DNA of 35,961 bases from Gordonia otitidis NBRC 100426 (GTDB lineage: Bacteria > Actinomycetota > Actinomycetes > Mycobacteriales > Mycobacteriaceae), in NCBI RefSeq assembly GCF_000248075.1, contig NZ_BAFB01000266.1, forward strand, positions 1-35,961, read 5' to 3'. Positions within the stretch are counted from its first letter, which is position 1; each line of letters starts with the position of its first letter. The notes beneath the pieces were generated by a model. The model searched no databases and was not told the origin of the DNA. It saw only the letters and a program-made list of their open reading frames with translations. A program made the translations under genes and the position numbers. Positions 8,293 through 18,510 of the stretch are shown in pieces.

Positions 8293-8757
8293 ATGCAGGG
8301 CTTGGTTCTGCAGTTGACCCGTATCGGGTTTCTGGTCCTCCTCTGGTTGTTCGTCTACGCAGTGATCCGCGTCGTCCGTGCTGACATCGCGACGGCGTCG
8401 GGTTCGACACTCTCCCGCTACACCGGGGCCGACCGTCGTCGTCGGAAAGCCGCCACGGCCAGGGGGTCCGCGCGCTACCTCGTCGTCACGCACGGCGCAC
8501 TCGCCAACACTCGCATCACGCTCGGCACCCAACCGGTCCTCATAGGCCGCGCCGACGACTCCACACTGGTCCTGACCGACGACTATGCGTCCGAGCGCCA
8601 TGCGCGACTCTCGCGCCGCGGCGACGACTGGTACGTCGAAGACCTCGGCTCGACGAACGGCACCTACCTGGACCGGTCCAAGGTCACCACCGCCGTCAAG
8701 GTCCCGCTGAACACACCGATCCGCATCGGTAAGACCGTGATCGAGCTGCGCCCGTGA
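8293..8757 (+). CDS. fhaB: FhaB (FipA), membrane FHA-domain protein
   Basis: The product has 154 residues, with ATG 8293 after a strong ribosome site GGGAGGTGAGG (about 8277-8287). A single N-terminal membrane segment (about residues 5-27, IGFLVLLWLFVYAVI) is followed by a basic RRRRK stretch and a C-terminal FHA domain (about 75-154). Key FHA residues are LIGRAD near 83, SERHAR near 100 and STNGTYLD near 119. In mycobacteria the homologue binds FtsZ and FtsQ in a PknA-dependent way and supports division under oxidative stress. The stop overlaps the next start as GTGA, so it is translationally coupled to pstP. Confidence 0.95.
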   Translation: MQGLVLQLTRIGFLVLLWLFVYAVIRVVRADIATASGSTLSRYTGADRRRRKAATARGSARYLVVTHGALANTRITLGTQPVLIGRADDSTLVLTDDYASERHARLSRRGDDWYVEDLGSTNGTYLDRSKVTTAVKVPLNTPIRIGKTVIELRP

Positions 8758-10271
8758 CACTGGTGTTGCGCTACATCGCGCGGAGCGATCGTGGGTTGGT
8801 CCGTGCGAACAACGAGGACTCCTTCTACGCAGGGCCCCGACTCCTCGCGCTCGCCGATGGCATGGGCGGCCACGCGGCGGGCGAAGTTGCCAGCCAGCTC
8901 GTCATCCAGGCACTGCGCACCCTCGACGACGACGAGCCGGGCGGCGATCTGCTTGCCGCGCTCGACCGTGCCACCCATCGCGGCAACGCCGCGATCGCCG
9001 AACAGGTCGAGCGCTCCCCCGACCTCGACGGTATGGGCACAACCCTGACAGCGATCCTCTTCGCAGGCAGCAGGATCGGACTCGCCCACATCGGCGACTC
9101 ACGTGGTTACCTGTTCCGCGACGGCGAGCTGACCCAGATCACCCGCGACGACACGTTCGTGCAAACCCTCGTCGACGAGGGTCGCATCACCGCCGAGCAG
9201 GCACACACCCACCCACAACGTTCGTTGATCATGCGTGCGCTGACCGGCACCGAGGTCGAGCCGACCCTCACGATCCGCGAGGCCCGCGCAGGTGATCGAT
9301 ACCTGCTCTGCAGCGACGGACTCTCGGACGTGGTGAGCGAAGAGACGATCGCCGAGACCCTGGGCTCGATCGAGGACGAGAAGGAGTGCGCCGACCGTCT
9401 CATCGAGCTCGCGCTGCGCGGCGGTGGCCCTGACAACGTCAGCGTCGTGCTCGCCGACGTCGTCGACACCCAATACGGCGAGTCGCGGCCCATCGTCGGC
9501 GGAGCAGCGGGCGACGACGCCGAACAGAGCTATACCCCCGACCCCGCCACCGCAGCCGGCAGGGCCGCGGCACTGCGCCCGCCAGCCGCAGCACCGCAGC
9601 GCCCGACGATCCTCACCGACGACCCCGATCCGCAGCCACGCAAGAGTCGTTGGGGCCGTTGGATTTTCGCTGGGATCGTCGCGCTGGTGATCGCCGGGCT
9701 GATCGCGGGGTTCTTCTTGACGCGCGGACTGCTGCGCAGCACGTACTACGTCGGCGAGGACAACGGAAAGGTCACCATCTTCCAGGGTTCGCCCGACAAG
9801 ATCCTGTTCTTCTCGTCGAGTAGCGCCGCCGAGAAGGTGTGCGTCACCAACGCCGCGACCGACGCCCCCACGGTGAGTTTCCAGTCGTTCGACGACAAGA
9901 ACGAATGTCGTCGACTCGCGCTCTCCGACCTCGACTCGGCGAGCGTGAACACCGTGCGGACCTTCGGGGTGAGCAAGGTCGACCTCGACGACGCCCGCAA
10001 CCGGGTGCGCCGCCTGACGTTTCTTCCCCTGTGCACTCCTGCGCCGTCGACCAGCGAACCGGCACCCCAGACACCGGGCCAACCCGGACAACAGACACCC
10101 GGCGCGCCGCCTCCTGCGAGCCCCGCGCCCAACACCGCGCTGCCCGCCAGGTACCCGCTCGAACCGCTTGCCGATCCGTCGAGTCCTGCGACGTCGGCGC
10201 CGCCGTCCACCCCAGCCGAATCCACGCCAGCCCAGCCGGGGTTCGACGACGGACCGTGTCGGGAACCGTAG
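8754..10271 (+). CDS. pstP: PstP, membrane PP2C Ser/Thr phosphatase
   Basis: The product has 505 residues from GTG 8754, overlapping fhaB by 4 bp. The PP2C domain covers residues 1-240, with the metal-site motifs ADGMGGH near 34, GDSRG near 113, CSDGLSD near 186 and GGGPDN near 222. A transmembrane helix (FAGIVALVIAGLIAGFFL) sits near residues 302-326. An exported C-terminal part of about 180 residues follows and is very rich in proline and alanine in its last 80. PstP is the only PP2C phosphatase in this locus and removes phosphate from PknA, PknB and their substrates such as FhaA and PbpA. The tail is longer and more proline-rich than a minimal PstP would need. Confidence 0.95.
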   Translation: MTLVLRYIARSDRGLVRANNEDSFYAGPRLLALADGMGGHAAGEVASQLVIQALRTLDDDEPGGDLLAALDRATHRGNAAIAEQVERSPDLDGMGTTLTAILFAGSRIGLAHIGDSRGYLFRDGELTQITRDDTFVQTLVDEGRITAEQAHTHPQRSLIMRALTGTEVEPTLTIREARAGDRYLLCSDGLSDVVSEETIAETLGSIEDEKECADRLIELALRGGGPDNVSVVLADVVDTQYGESRPIVGGAAGDDAEQSYTPDPATAAGRAAALRPPAAAPQRPTILTDDPDPQPRKSRWGRWIFAGIVALVIAGLIAGFFLTRGLLRSTYYVGEDNGKVTIFQGSPDKILFFSSSSAAEKVCVTNAATDAPTVSFQSFDDKNECRRLALSDLDSASVNTVRTFGVSKVDLDDARNRVRRLTFLPLCTPAPSTSEPAPQTPGQPGQQTPGAPPPASPAPNTALPARYPLEPLADPSSPATSAPPSTPAESTPAQPGFDDGPCREP

Positions 10272-11720
10272 ATGTCGCACCCGTCGAATCCGCAGGCGAG
10301 CGCCACCCAGCACGCTCCGCCACGTGAACCCGCCCGCCAAACCGGTCGCACCGCCGAGATGATCCTTCTCGTCCTCGCCATCGGGATAATGACGGTCGCG
10401 CTGATCATCGTGCAGGCCGCGCAGGAGCAGTCACTCACCTGGGATCTGCTCAAGTACGTGGCCGCCTACACAGCACTGTTCGCGATCGCGCATCTCGTCG
10501 TACGGCGGTATGCACCGCACGCCGATCCCGTGCTGTTGCCAATTGTGGCTGCGCTCAACGGAATCGGACTAGTGCTCATCCACCGTCTCGACCTCGGGTC
10601 GGGCCCGCGTGGTGAGGAGATCAGCCCGACGGAGCAGACGAACAATGCTGACCAGCAGTTGCTCTGGGCATTGCTGGGCGTGATCGCGTTCGCAGTCATC
10701 CTGATCTTCATCCGCGATCACCGGACACTCTCGCGCTACGCCTACACGCTGGGTCTCGGGGGTGTGATCTTCCTGGCGATCCCGGCGATCCTGCCCGCGT
10801 CGATGTCGGAGATCAACGGATCGAAGAACTGGATCCGCACCCCGATCTTCAACATCCAACCGGGTGAGTTCTCCAAGATCCTGATCATCATCTTCACCGC
10901 GGCTCTCCTGGTGTCCAAGCGTGACCTGTTCACCACGGCGGGCAAGCACTTCCTCGGTATGGACCTGCCGCGTGCCCGCGACCTCGGACCACTGCTCATC
11001 GCCTGGATCGTGACGATCGGCATCTTCGCTCTCGAGAACGACCTCGGCGGGCCGCTGCTGATCTTCTCGACGATCCTCGCGATGCTCTACGTCGCCACCG
11101 GCCGTGCGGGTTGGGTCGCGATCGGCGTCACCCTGTTCGCCGCAGGAGCGGTACTGGCGTACCAGTTGTTCCCCCACCTGCAGGTCCGCGTACAGGTGTG
11201 GCAGGACCCGTTCGCCACCTTCGACACGACCGGATACCAGGTGGGCCAGAGCCTGTTCGGGCTCGCGACCGGAGGATTGTTCGGGACCGGCCTCGGTTCC
11301 GGACGACCCAACATCGTGCCGTTCGCCAACACCGACTTCATCATCGCCACCATCGGTGAGGAACTCGGCCTCGTCGGATTGACCGCGGTGATGATGCTCT
11401 ACCTGATCTTCGTGATGCGCGGCCTGCGCACGGGCGTGGCGGTCCGCGACAGCTTCGGCAAACTCCTCGCGACAGGCCTCTCGTTCACGATGGCCGTGCA
11501 GATCTTCGTCGTCGTCGGCGGCGTGACCAAGCTGATCCCGCTGACAGGCCTGACAACACCGTTCATCTCGTACGGCGGGTCGTCGTTGCTCGCGAACTAC
11601 ATCCTGCTCGCCCTGCTGATCCGTGTGTCCAACGCTGCTCGTGAACCCGACCCGACGAAGCGTCGACCCACGCCCAAGCCCATCGAGTCCCTACCCACCC
11701 AGGCGGTGCGGCAGGCATGA
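10272..11720 (+). CDS. rodA: RodA, SEDS peptidoglycan glycosyltransferase
   Basis: The product has 482 residues; its ATG follows the pstP stop directly with no spacer. It has the many hydrophobic helices of the FtsW/RodA/SpoVE family. The family signature regions are present: GSKNWIRTP with [10 protein letters not shown] near the middle, [20 protein letters not shown] in the large loop, and [19 protein letters not shown] near the C-terminus. SEDS proteins polymerise lipid II glycan strands at the membrane, with a partner class B PBP forming the crosslinks; that partner is encoded by the next gene, overlapping by 4 bp. Start and family are clear. Confidence 0.95.
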   Translation: MSHPSNPQASATQHAPPREPARQTGRTAEMILLVLAIGIMTVALIIVQAAQEQSLTWDLLKYVAAYTALFAIAHLVVRRYAPHADPVLLPIVAALNGIGLVLIHRLDLGSGPRGEEISPTEQTNNADQQLLWALLGVIAFAVILIFIRDHRTLSRYAYTLGLGGVIFLAIPAILPASMSEINGSKNWIRTPIFNIQPGEFSKILIIIFTAALLVSKRDLFTTAGKHFLGMDLPRARDLGPLLIAWIVTIGIFALENDLGGPLLIFSTILAMLYVATGRAGWVAIGVTLFAAGAVLAYQLFPHLQVRVQVWQDPFATFDTTGYQVGQSLFGLATGGLFGTGLGSGRPNIVPFANTDFIIATIGEELGLVGLTAVMMLYLIFVMRGLRTGVAVRDSFGKLLATGLSFTMAVQIFVVVGGVTKLIPLTGLTTPFISYGGSSLLANYILLALLIRVSNAAREPDPTKRRPTPKPIESLPTQAVRQA

Positions 11721-13219
11721 ACAATCCGATCCGCCGGGTGTCCATGGTGGTCATCGTGATGATCGTGGTGCTGCTCGCGAACACCACCTACGTCCAGGTC
11801 TTCAAAGCCGACGCGCTGAAGTCCGATCCACGCAACAATCGTGTACTGCTCGACGAGTACTCGCGCCAACGCGGTGCGATCACCGCGGGCGGTGAGGTGA
11901 TCGCCGTGTCGGTGCCCACCGACAGCCGACTCAAGTTCCTGCGCAGCTATCCGCCGGAGGGCGCCGAGGCGTTTGCGCCGGTGACCGGCTACTTCTCCTA
12001 CCAGTACGGGAGCACCGAGGTCGAGCGCTACGAGAACTCGTTCCTCTCCGGCAGCGACGACCGGCTCTTCGGACAGCGCTTCACCGACATGTTCTCGGGT
12101 CGGGATCCCCGTGGCGGAAACGTCGTGACGACCATCAACCCCCGACTGCAACGCGTCGCCTACAACCAGATGCGCAACGGTTGTCAGGGCGGATGTCGCG
12201 GTGCGGTCGTCGCGATCGCGCCGAACACCGGCAAGATCCTGGCGATGGTCTCGACGCCCAGCTTCGACCCCAACAAGCTCGCCAGCCACGACCAGTCGGT
12301 ACGCGAGACGGCATGGGCGGGGTGGAACGATCCCAACGGCAACGAGCCGATGCTCAACCGTGCGATCAACCAGCTCTACCCGCCCGGCTCGACGTTCAAG
12401 GTGGTGACGTCGGCGGCTGCGCTGCGCGACGGTGTGTCGCAGGATGTCCGACTCACGTCTGCCTCGCAGTTCCCGCTGCCCGATACGACGATCTCGCTGC
12501 CGAACTACGGCGGTGAGACGTGCCCCGACTCGTCGGGCGGCACTGTCTCGATGGCCACGGCGTTGAAGTACTCGTGCAACACCGCCTTCGCCGATCTGGT
12601 GACGAACAAGATGCCCGACGCGACGTCGAAGTTCAAGGACACCGCTCGACGCTTCGGCCTCGACGAGTCGGGACCGGAGATACCGATGCCCGTCGCGGAT
12701 TCGACCGTCGGAGCCATCCCTGACCGCCCGGCCCTGGCGCAGTCGGCGATCGGACAGCGTGACGTGCGCCTGACCCCGCTGGAGAACGCGATGATCGCGG
12801 CCACCGTCGCCAACGGAGGGGTGCGGATGCAGCCCTACCTGGTGGATAAACTGCAATCGGCAGATCTGCGCACGTTGAGCACAACTCAGCCGACGACGAT
12901 CAACGAACCGATCACCTCCGACCAGGCAGCGACGCTCACCAGCATGATGGTCGAGTCGGAACGGGCGACCGCGGGAGCGGGTGGTCCGGTGTCGATCGCG
13001 TCGAAGACCGGCACGGCCGAGCACTCCGACACGAGCGCGGGTGGCGACTCGGAGACCCCGTACTCCTGGTACATCGCGTTCGGACCGTCGTCGAATCCGC
13101 AGATCGCCGTTGCCGTGATCGTGGAGAACGGCGACTACGGTGTGAATTCGGTCGGCGGAACCGTTGCCGCGCCGATTGGACGAGCTGTGATCAACTCACT
13201 GGTGGGAGGTGGACGATGA
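11717..13219 (+). CDS. pbpA: PbpA, class B penicillin-binding protein (transpeptidase)
   Basis: The product has 500 residues from ATG 11717, overlapping rodA by ATGA. An N-terminal membrane anchor (about residues 6-27) is followed by a PBP dimerisation-like region and a transpeptidase domain. The three active-site motifs are present: SxxK as PGSTFK near residue 225, SxN as YSCN near 286 and KTGT near 430. In mycobacteria PbpA is a PknB substrate needed for septum formation and pairs with RodA. Its stop overlaps the pknA start by 4 bp. No disruption is seen. Confidence 0.95.
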   Translation: MNNPIRRVSMVVIVMIVVLLANTTYVQVFKADALKSDPRNNRVLLDEYSRQRGAITAGGEVIAVSVPTDSRLKFLRSYPPEGAEAFAPVTGYFSYQYGSTEVERYENSFLSGSDDRLFGQRFTDMFSGRDPRGGNVVTTINPRLQRVAYNQMRNGCQGGCRGAVVAIAPNTGKILAMVSTPSFDPNKLASHDQSVRETAWAGWNDPNGNEPMLNRAINQLYPPGSTFKVVTSAAALRDGVSQDVRLTSASQFPLPDTTISLPNYGGETCPDSSGGTVSMATALKYSCNTAFADLVTNKMPDATSKFKDTARRFGLDESGPEIPMPVADSTVGAIPDRPALAQSAIGQRDVRLTPLENAMIAATVANGGVRMQPYLVDKLQSADLRTLSTTQPTTINEPITSDQAATLTSMMVESERATAGAGGPVSIASKTGTAEHSDTSAGGDSETPYSWYIAFGPSSNPQIAVAVIVENGDYGVNSVGGTVAAPIGRAVINSLVGGGR

Positions 13220-14643
13220 GCCTGCAGAACGGCACGATCATCGCCGACCGGTATCGCCTGATCAGGCTCATCGCGACCGGCGGAATGGGACAGGTCTGGG
13301 AGGCCATCGACACACGGCTCAATCGTCGTGTCGCGGTGAAGGTGCTCAAGGCCGAGTACTCCGACGATCCCGAGTTCACCGCCCGGTTCCGCACCGAGGC
13401 GCAGACCACGGCCAAGCTGAACAATCCCGGGATCGCGAACGTCTTCGACTACGGCGAGACCCCCGACCGCGCGGGCGGTGGCCCGCTGGCCTACCTGGTG
13501 ATGGAACTCGTCGACGGCGAGCCCCTGAACTCGGTCATCTCCCGACTCGGCCGACTGTCGCTGACCAACACACTCGACATGCTCGAGCAAACCGGACGCG
13601 CCCTGCAGGCCGCGCACAGCGCCGGACTCGTGCACCGCGACGTGAAGCCGGGAAACATCCTCATCACGCCCGCGGGTCAGGTGAAGATCACCGACTTCGG
13701 TATCGCCAAGGCGGTCGACGCCGCCCCGGTGACCCAGACGGGCATGGTGATGGGCACCGCCCAGTACATCTCGCCCGAGCAGGCGACCGGTGACGAGGCG
13801 ACCGCGGCGTCGGATGTCTATTCGCTCGGCGTCGTCGGCTACGAGGCCCTGACGGGGCGTCGACCGTTCCTCGGGGACGGCGCGATCACCGTCGCGATGA
13901 AGCACATCCGGGAGACGCCGCCGCCGCTGCCCGCCAACATCCCCGCGTCGGTGCGTGAACTGATCGACATCACGCTGTCGAAGGACCCCAAGCAGCGGTA
14001 TGCCAACGGCGGTGAGTTCGCCGATGCCGTCGCCGCCGTCCGCGCGGGACGTCGACCTCTGCCGCCCGGTGGGATCGGTGCGGCGGGTGCTGCCGGAGCC
14101 GCTGCTGCCGGGGCCGCCGGTGGTGCCGCTCTCGCTCGTGGCACCGGTGCGACCCGCGCGATGACAGGCGGTGTGCCGCCCACCGCGACCGCGCGAACCG
14201 CCGGTGTCGCGCAGGGAACCGGCCGTACACCGACCTCGTACACGCGGACCACCTCGACGCCTCCCGGTAACAACAACGGTTGGACCACCGGCCAGAAGGT
14301 GCTGGCCGGAATCGCCGGTGTGCTGCTGCTCGGCGCGATCGGACTCATCGGTTACTGGCTGGCGAACCTCGATTCCGGCTCGGCGCAGACACCGGTGCCG
14401 TCGACGACGGTCACCCAGACCACCACTGCCGAGCCGACCACCGTCGAACGGCGGGAGCCGGAGACGACGACGCGCGAGCGCACCACCACGACGCGTGAAC
14501 GCCCCACAACGACCGAACAACCGACGACCGAGGAACAGACGACACAACCGGAACCGGAGGAGCCCACCACGACGGCGGGCGACACCGGGGCGCCGACCGT
14601 CACCGGGCAGTTCTGTCCGCCCTTCTGTCTGCCGAGCCGATGA
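13216..14643 (+). CDS. pknA: PknA, transmembrane Ser/Thr protein kinase
   Basis: The product has 475 residues from ATG 13216. The Hanks-type kinase domain covers about residues 12-275: glycine loop ATGGMGQVW, catalytic Lys in VAVKVLK near 41, HRDVKPGN with Asp near 142, DFG near 160 and activation segment [14 protein letters not shown]. An Ala/Gly-rich juxtamembrane linker leads to a transmembrane helix (about 361-383). The external tail of about 90 residues is dominated by Thr, Glu and Pro, with no PASTA domain. PknA phosphorylates division and growth proteins in this group. The threonine-rich tail resembles a target for O-mannosylation, which is an inference. Confidence 0.95.
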   Translation: MSLQNGTIIADRYRLIRLIATGGMGQVWEAIDTRLNRRVAVKVLKAEYSDDPEFTARFRTEAQTTAKLNNPGIANVFDYGETPDRAGGGPLAYLVMELVDGEPLNSVISRLGRLSLTNTLDMLEQTGRALQAAHSAGLVHRDVKPGNILITPAGQVKITDFGIAKAVDAAPVTQTGMVMGTAQYISPEQATGDEATAASDVYSLGVVGYEALTGRRPFLGDGAITVAMKHIRETPPPLPANIPASVRELIDITLSKDPKQRYANGGEFADAVAAVRAGRRPLPPGGIGAAGAAGAAAAGAAGGAALARGTGATRAMTGGVPPTATARTAGVAQGTGRTPTSYTRTTSTPPGNNNGWTTGQKVLAGIAGVLLLGAIGLIGYWLANLDSGSAQTPVPSTTVTQTTTAEPTTVERREPETTTRERTTTTRERPTTTEQPTTEEQTTQPEPEEPTTTAGDTGAPTVTGQFCPPFCLPSR

Positions 14644-16580
14644 CCGCGACACCGCACCACCTCTCCGACCGCTACGAACTGGGCGAGACGCTCGGATTCG
14701 GCGGCATGTCGGAGGTGCACTTCGCGCGTGACCTCCTGCTCAACCGCGACGTCGCGATCAAGGTGCTGCGCGCCGACCTCGCGCGCGATCCGTCGTTCTA
14801 TCTGCGTTTCCGCCGTGAAGCGCAGAACGCGGCGAAACTCAATCACCCGACGATCGTCCAGGTCTTCGACACCGGCGAAGCCGAGACGGCCGACGGGCCG
14901 CTGCCGTTCATCGTGATGGAGTACGTCGACGGCGAGACGCTGCGAGACGTGTTGCGAGCCAACGGTCCGGTCTCACCTCGTCAAGCGATGACGTGGATGG
15001 CCGATGTCGCCGCCGCCATGGATTTCAGCCACCGCAACGGGATCGTGCACCGGGACATGAAGCCCGCCAACGTCATGATCGACAAGGCGGGCGCGGTGAA
15101 GGTGATGGACTTCGGCATCGCCCGCGCCATCAGCGATTCGACGTCGACGATGACGCAGACGTCGACCGTGATGGGCACCGCCCAGTACCTCTCGCCCGAG
15201 CAGGCGCGTGGCATCAAGGTCGACCCGCGCAGCGACATCTACTCCATGGGCTGTGTGCTCTTCGAGCTGATGACCGGCGAGCCCCCGTTCACCGGGGATT
15301 CGCCCGTGGCCGTCGCGCACCAACACGTCCACGAGGATCCGCCGTGGCCGTCGTCGATCCGACCGGAGATCCCACGCGAGCTGGATTCCGTCGTCCTCAA
15401 GGCGATGAGCAAGAACAAGGAGAACCGATACCAGTCGGCCGCGGAGCTACGAGCCGACCTGATCCGAGTACTCGCGGGCGGCCGTCCGTCCGCTCCGCTG
15501 TTGCTCACCGACGAGGACCGGACCGAGTTCCTCGACACCGGGCCTCGTCGGGCCTCCCGTGACGGGGGCGGCGGCAGTGGCGGCGACGGCTCGGGGGGCG
15601 GTACGGGCGGCTCCGAGCCCGGAGACACGTCCGACAACACCCCTGTTCGACGACGCTCGCGGGGTCTGATCCTCGGATCGGTCGCTGCGGTCGTGTTGCT
15701 GCTTGCCGGACTGTTGCTCTGGTGGGCGCCGTGGGCGACGGAGAGTGCACGTCAGATCGCGGTGCCCTCGGTGAGTGGCCTGTCGTCACAGGACGCCGAG
15801 AACAATCTGCTGCGCGCCGGGTTCAAGGTCAAACAGCTTCAGGAGCCCAGTCTCGACGTGAAGGCGGGCACCGCGACCCGATCGGCGCCGGGTGCGAACG
15901 TGCTCGCGCCAGACGGGTCGGAGGTGACCCTGTACGTGTCGTCGGGTCCGCCGCGGCATCAGGTGCCGTCGATGGAGGGCAAGACGCCCGAGGAGGCGAC
16001 CGAGGCACTGAAGGTGCTCGGGTTCACCAACATCCGCACCGACACCGTCGACTCGACTGCCGCGCTGGACGGCAAGGTCGTGAACACGACCCCGGCGTCG
16101 GGTACGAATGCTGCCGTCAACAGTCCGGTGGTGCTCCACGTCGGAAGCGGTCCGCGACAGGTCACCGTGCGCGACGTGGTCGGTATGCGTGAGGACCAGG
16201 CGCGCAGTCTGCTCGAGCAGTCGAACCTGAAGATGGTCGTCGTGCAGGGTGACTCCGACCGCCCGGTCGGCGAGGTCATCAGCTCCTCTCCGTCGGCGGG
16301 AACGTCCGTCGACGAGGGCAGCACCGTTCAGGTGACCGTCTCACGCGGCAACGAGTTCACCATGCCCGACCTGCGCGGACAGACCCCGGAACAGGCACGA
16401 GCCACGCTGCAGTCGCGCGGATGGTCGGATTCGACGCTGACGCAGTCGACGAAGGGCGTGCCGCTCGGCAGTCCCGACATAGGCAAGATCGTCTCTCAGC
16501 AACCGGCCGCCGGGTCGCAGATCTCGCGCGACGACGCAGTGTCGGTCACGGTCGGACAGCTCAGTTTGCTGCCGAACTAG
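14640..16580 (+). CDS. pknB: PknB, PASTA-domain Ser/Thr protein kinase
   Basis: The product has 646 residues from ATG 14640, overlapping pknA by 4 bp; it is the last gene of the operon. The kinase domain covers residues 1-280, with [15 protein letters not shown] (Asp near 138), DFG near 157 and an activation loop with [17 protein letters not shown] that keeps the usual autophosphorylated threonines. A glycine-rich juxtamembrane stretch precedes the membrane helix near 342-366. Four external PASTA repeats follow, beginning about [24 protein letters not shown] and [13 protein letters not shown] domains bind muropeptides or lipid II, so the kinase senses cell-wall state and phosphorylates regulators such as FhaA and PbpA. 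Length and domain count match mycobacterial PknB. Confidence 0.97.
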   Translation: MTATPHHLSDRYELGETLGFGGMSEVHFARDLLLNRDVAIKVLRADLARDPSFYLRFRREAQNAAKLNHPTIVQVFDTGEAETADGPLPFIVMEYVDGETLRDVLRANGPVSPRQAMTWMADVAAAMDFSHRNGIVHRDMKPANVMIDKAGAVKVMDFGIARAISDSTSTMTQTSTVMGTAQYLSPEQARGIKVDPRSDIYSMGCVLFELMTGEPPFTGDSPVAVAHQHVHEDPPWPSSIRPEIPRELDSVVLKAMSKNKENRYQSAAELRADLIRVLAGGRPSAPLLLTDEDRTEFLDTGPRRASRDGGGGSGGDGSGGGTGGSEPGDTSDNTPVRRRSRGLILGSVAAVVLLLAGLLLWWAPWATESARQIAVPSVSGLSSQDAENNLLRAGFKVKQLQEPSLDVKAGTATRSAPGANVLAPDGSEVTLYVSSGPPRHQVPSMEGKTPEEATEALKVLGFTNIRTDTVDSTAALDGKVVNTTPASGTNAAVNSPVVLHVGSGPRQVTVRDVVGMREDQARSLLEQSNLKMVVVQGDSDRPVGEVISSSPSAGTSVDEGSTVQVTVSRGNEFTMPDLRGQTPEQARATLQSRGWSDSTLTQSTKGVPLGSPDIGKIVSQQPAAGSQISRDDAVSVTVGQLSLLPN

Positions 16581-16638
16581 TCACGCCGCCGACCGAGCGC
16601 GCCGTCGGGCAGGGTTACCGACACTGCCGCGCCCCGCG

Positions 16639-17394
16639 TCACCCGAGTGCGGCGGCCATCTCCGACTCGAGCGCGTCGACCAAGCCGGCGTCGACGTCGA
16701 TACCGGCGACGGCAAGCCAGTTGGCGAGCATCCGATGCCCGCCCTGGGTGAGCACACTCTCCGGGTGGAACTGGACCCCATGGATCGGCAGCTCGCGGTG
16801 CCGCATCGCCATGACGATGCCGCTGTCGGTGCGGCCGGTGACCACGAGTTCGTCGGGAATCGTCTCGGGGAGCACCGTGAGCGAGTGGTACCGGGTCGCG
16901 GTGAACGGATCCGGCAGTCCGGCGAGGACACCATCGTCGTCGTGGATGACCTGAGACGTCTTGCCGTGCAGCAGTTCCGGGGCGCGATCGACGGTCGCGC
17001 CGAAGGCGGCACCGATCGCCTGGTGTCCGAGGCAGACCCCGAGCAGCGGAATGCCGTCCGACGCCGCCAGCTGCACCATCGGGATCGTGGCGCCCGCGCG
17101 CTGCGGCGTTCCCGGTCCGGGGCTCAGCAGCACGGCGTCGAATCCGTCGACCGCCTGCCGCAGCGACTCCTGGGTGATCTCGCCGTTCTCGTCCGTCAGT
17201 GCGGGATCGTCGTTGCGCCACACCGTGACGTCGAGGCCGCCCGGTTGCCCCGCGGCGGAGCCGCCCAACTGTCCCGCGGCGGAGCCGCCCAACTGACCCA
17301 AGTACTGGACCAGGTTGTAGACGAAGCTGTCGTAGTTGTCGATGACGAGAACACGGCCGCGCGCTGGCGCGGACTCATCGTCGGGCTTGTTCAC
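16639..17394 (-). CDS. trpG: Glutamine amidotransferase subunit of anthranilate/aminodeoxychorismate synthase
   Basis: The minus-strand product has 251 residues from GTG 17394 (VNKPDDESAPARGR). It is a class I glutamine amidotransferase: VLVIDNYDSFVYNL at the start, LLSPGPGTP, nucleophile Cys in GVCLGHQ near 121, and His/Glu in VQFHPESVL near 212. It supplies ammonia to a TrpE- or PabB-type partner; the locus equals Rv0013, called trpG or pabA, and the sequence cannot tell which partner is used. An unusual feature is an 8-residue tandem insertion, GQLGGSAA twice, just after VQYLGQLG, coded by a 24-bp DNA repeat. The gene is convergent with pknB. A -10-like TAATCT sits 7 nt before the start and there is no ribosome site, suggesting a leaderless mRNA. 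Confidence 0.9.
   Translation of the reverse strand: MNKPDDESAPARGRVLVIDNYDSFVYNLVQYLGQLGGSAAGQLGGSAAGQPGGLDVTVWRNDDPALTDENGEITQESLRQAVDGFDAVLLSPGPGTPQRAGATIPMVQLAASDGIPLLGVCLGHQAIGAAFGATVDRAPELLHGKTSQVIHDDDGVLAGLPDPFTATRYHSLTVLPETIPDELVVTGRTDSGIVMAMRHRELPIHGVQFHPESVLTQGGHRMLANWLAVAGIDVDAGLVDALESEMAAALG
17236..17295. repeat. 24-bp tandem repeat inside trpG
   Basis: Two full 24-bp units (17236-17259 and 17260-17283) and a 12-bp partial third (17284-17295) are present. The second unit reads GCCGCCCAACTGTCCCGCGG then CGGA; the first differs at a few bases. The unit length is a multiple of three, so the frame is kept and each unit adds eight residues to the protein. Confidence 0.85.
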
Positions 17395-17401
17395 AGACGA
17401 C

Positions 17402-17407
17402 AGATTA
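17402..17407 (-). promoter_or_regulatory. -10 element for a probably leaderless trpG transcript
   Basis: TAATCT on the minus strand lies 7 nt before the GTG at 17394. This is the spacing seen for leaderless transcripts in mycobacteria, where transcription starts at the start codon. No purine-rich ribosome site is present and no clear -35 was found, so this is inference from spacing only. Confidence 0.45.
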
Positions 17408-17604
17408 CCCGGGCGTCTGGGAGGCTGGTCGCGACCAGCGGTGGCACGGGGCCCGGCCCCGGCCTGCGGGGGCGCGACCGGCACCACCAGGACGTGGGCT
17501 CTGGACCGCCCCGCGAACGAACACAAGCTCGACCAGCGGGGTAGCACGCTCGACCAGGTGAGATACCGTAGGTGTCGAGTGATCTGCACCCAACAGAGGA
17601 AGTC

Positions 17605-17895
17605 ATGCCGAAGTCTAAAGTCCGGAAGAAGACCGATTACACGATCAATCCGGCGTCGCGTACGCCGGTGAAGGTCAAGACCGGGCCCTCCAGCAGCATC
17701 TACGTGGGCGTCATGCTCGGGCTGATGCTCCTCGGCCTCGCCTGGCTGATCGTCTATTACCTCGCGGCGAGTTCGACCACGTACGGCGGCGAAGGCCAGG
17801 TTCTCCACTGGATGGCCAACCTCGGATCGTGGAACTTCCTCATCGGTTTCGCCTTGATGGTCGCCGGTCTGTTGATGACGATGAGATGGCGCTGA
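17605..17895 (+). CDS. crgA: CrgA, cell division protein
   Basis: The product has 96 residues from ATG 17605, behind AGAGGAAG; an upstream in-frame GTG at 17572 is less likely. The sequence [20 protein letters not shown] is the characteristic CrgA N-terminus. It is followed by two membrane helices (about residues 33-55 and 71-91), separated by a short loop that begins [10 protein letters not shown]. CrgA is a small septal membrane protein that recruits or stabilises FtsZ, FtsQ and PBPs and, in mycobacteria, interacts with CwsA. Its position next to the trpG-pknB cluster is the ancestral one. Confidence 0.95.
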   Translation: MPKSKVRKKTDYTINPASRTPVKVKTGPSSSIYVGVMLGLMLLGLAWLIVYYLAASSTTYGGEGQVLHWMANLGSWNFLIGFALMVAGLLMTMRWR

Positions 17896-17937
17896 CCTGC
17901 GTCAACAGCTGTATTCACCTCGTCGCGCATGCCAATG

Positions 17938-17983
17938 ACATGTGTGTAATTCATCCCCACTGTGAGTAACTCCTGTGGATAAC
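17938..17983. repeat. Composite 46-bp repeat, copy A
   Basis: This copy begins ACATGTGTGTAATTCATCCC and differs from copy B (18516-18561) at 3 of 46 positions. It ends with TGTGGATAA at 17974-17982, the complement of the classic DnaA box TTATCCACA. The GTG start proposed for the PH-domain gene lies within it. Ten bases further is a second, oppositely oriented box. Confidence 0.85.
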
Positions 17984-18469
17984 CATGCCGACTTGTCCAC
18001 AGGTGAATGGTCGACGCCCCGTTCGGCCGCTGCGGCCCTGGTGGTAGGTGGGGCGCTGCTCGTGGTCCTGGGTGTGGTCGCGGCGTCGGACCCCGCCGGA
18101 ACGGTGCTGATGTGCCTCGCGGGCATCCTGCTTCTCGGGTTCGGCGCCTATGCCTGGACGATCCGGCCACGACTGTCGGTGAGCTCCGGGCCGATCCTGC
18201 ACATCAGAACCCTCTCCGGCACTCGGCACTGCGCTCCTGCACAGATCGAGCAGATCAAGGTGCTCGACATTCGGCGCATCGGCCGACGCAGTGGGCAGCT
18301 CGAGATCGACGTGATCCCCGACGACGGTCCGCCCCACGACCCGGACGACCCGGCTCTCCGACTCGACACCAAGCTGTATGTGTTCGGCCGATGGGATCTC
18401 GGCGCAACACCCTCAGAGGTGGCCGAGCAGCTCCGTCGAGCCGGATTCGACGTCGACGACGCGCGCTGA
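17975..18469 (+). CDS. PH-domain membrane protein (Rv0010c-like)
   Basis: The product has 164 residues if it starts at GTG 17975. TTG 17993 is an alternative; neither has a good ribosome site. Two adjacent membrane helices (about residues 18-36 and 41-62) are followed by a cytoplasmic bacterial PH-like domain containing RPRLSVSSG, an LDIRRIGRRSGQLEIDVIPD strand and a C-terminal FGRWDLGATPSEVAEQLRRAGF. This matches the Rv0010c family in order and in the closing RWDLG motif. Function is unknown; the conserved position beside crgA suggests a role at the division site, which is inference only. The gene is bracketed by the two composite repeats and ends before a strong terminator. Confidence 0.85.
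   Translation: MDNHADLSTGEWSTPRSAAAALVVGGALLVVLGVVAASDPAGTVLMCLAGILLLGFGAYAWTIRPRLSVSSGPILHIRTLSGTRHCAPAQIEQIKVLDIRRIGRRSGQLEIDVIPDDGPPHDPDDPALRLDTKLYVFGRWDLGATPSEVAEQLRRAGFDVDDAR
17993..18001 (+). promoter_or_regulatory. DnaA-box-like site TTGTCCACA
   Basis: A perfect match to the actinobacterial DnaA box TTGTCCACA, facing the box TGTGGATAA at 17974-17982. Together CCTGTGGA (17972-17979) and TCCACAGG (17996-18003) form an inverted pair. A single 9-mer can occur by chance; the clustering is what makes it notable. Confidence 0.5.
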
Positions 18470-18510
18470 GCGCCTGCTTTCAATCTTCACGTCGCTCGGC
18501 GTGAACAAGT

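Noticed and set aside
9099..10340. 413-codon minus-strand frame opposite pstP
   Set aside because: Shadow frame; pstP is unambiguous.
11597..13024. 475-codon minus-strand frame opposite pbpA
   Set aside because: Arg/Val/Asp-rich shadow of a clear pbpA gene in high-GC DNA; no ribosome site or motif.
13135..14652. 505-codon minus-strand frame opposite pknA
   Set aside because: Antisense shadow of the kinase; composition is Arg/Gly/Thr-rich without domain features.
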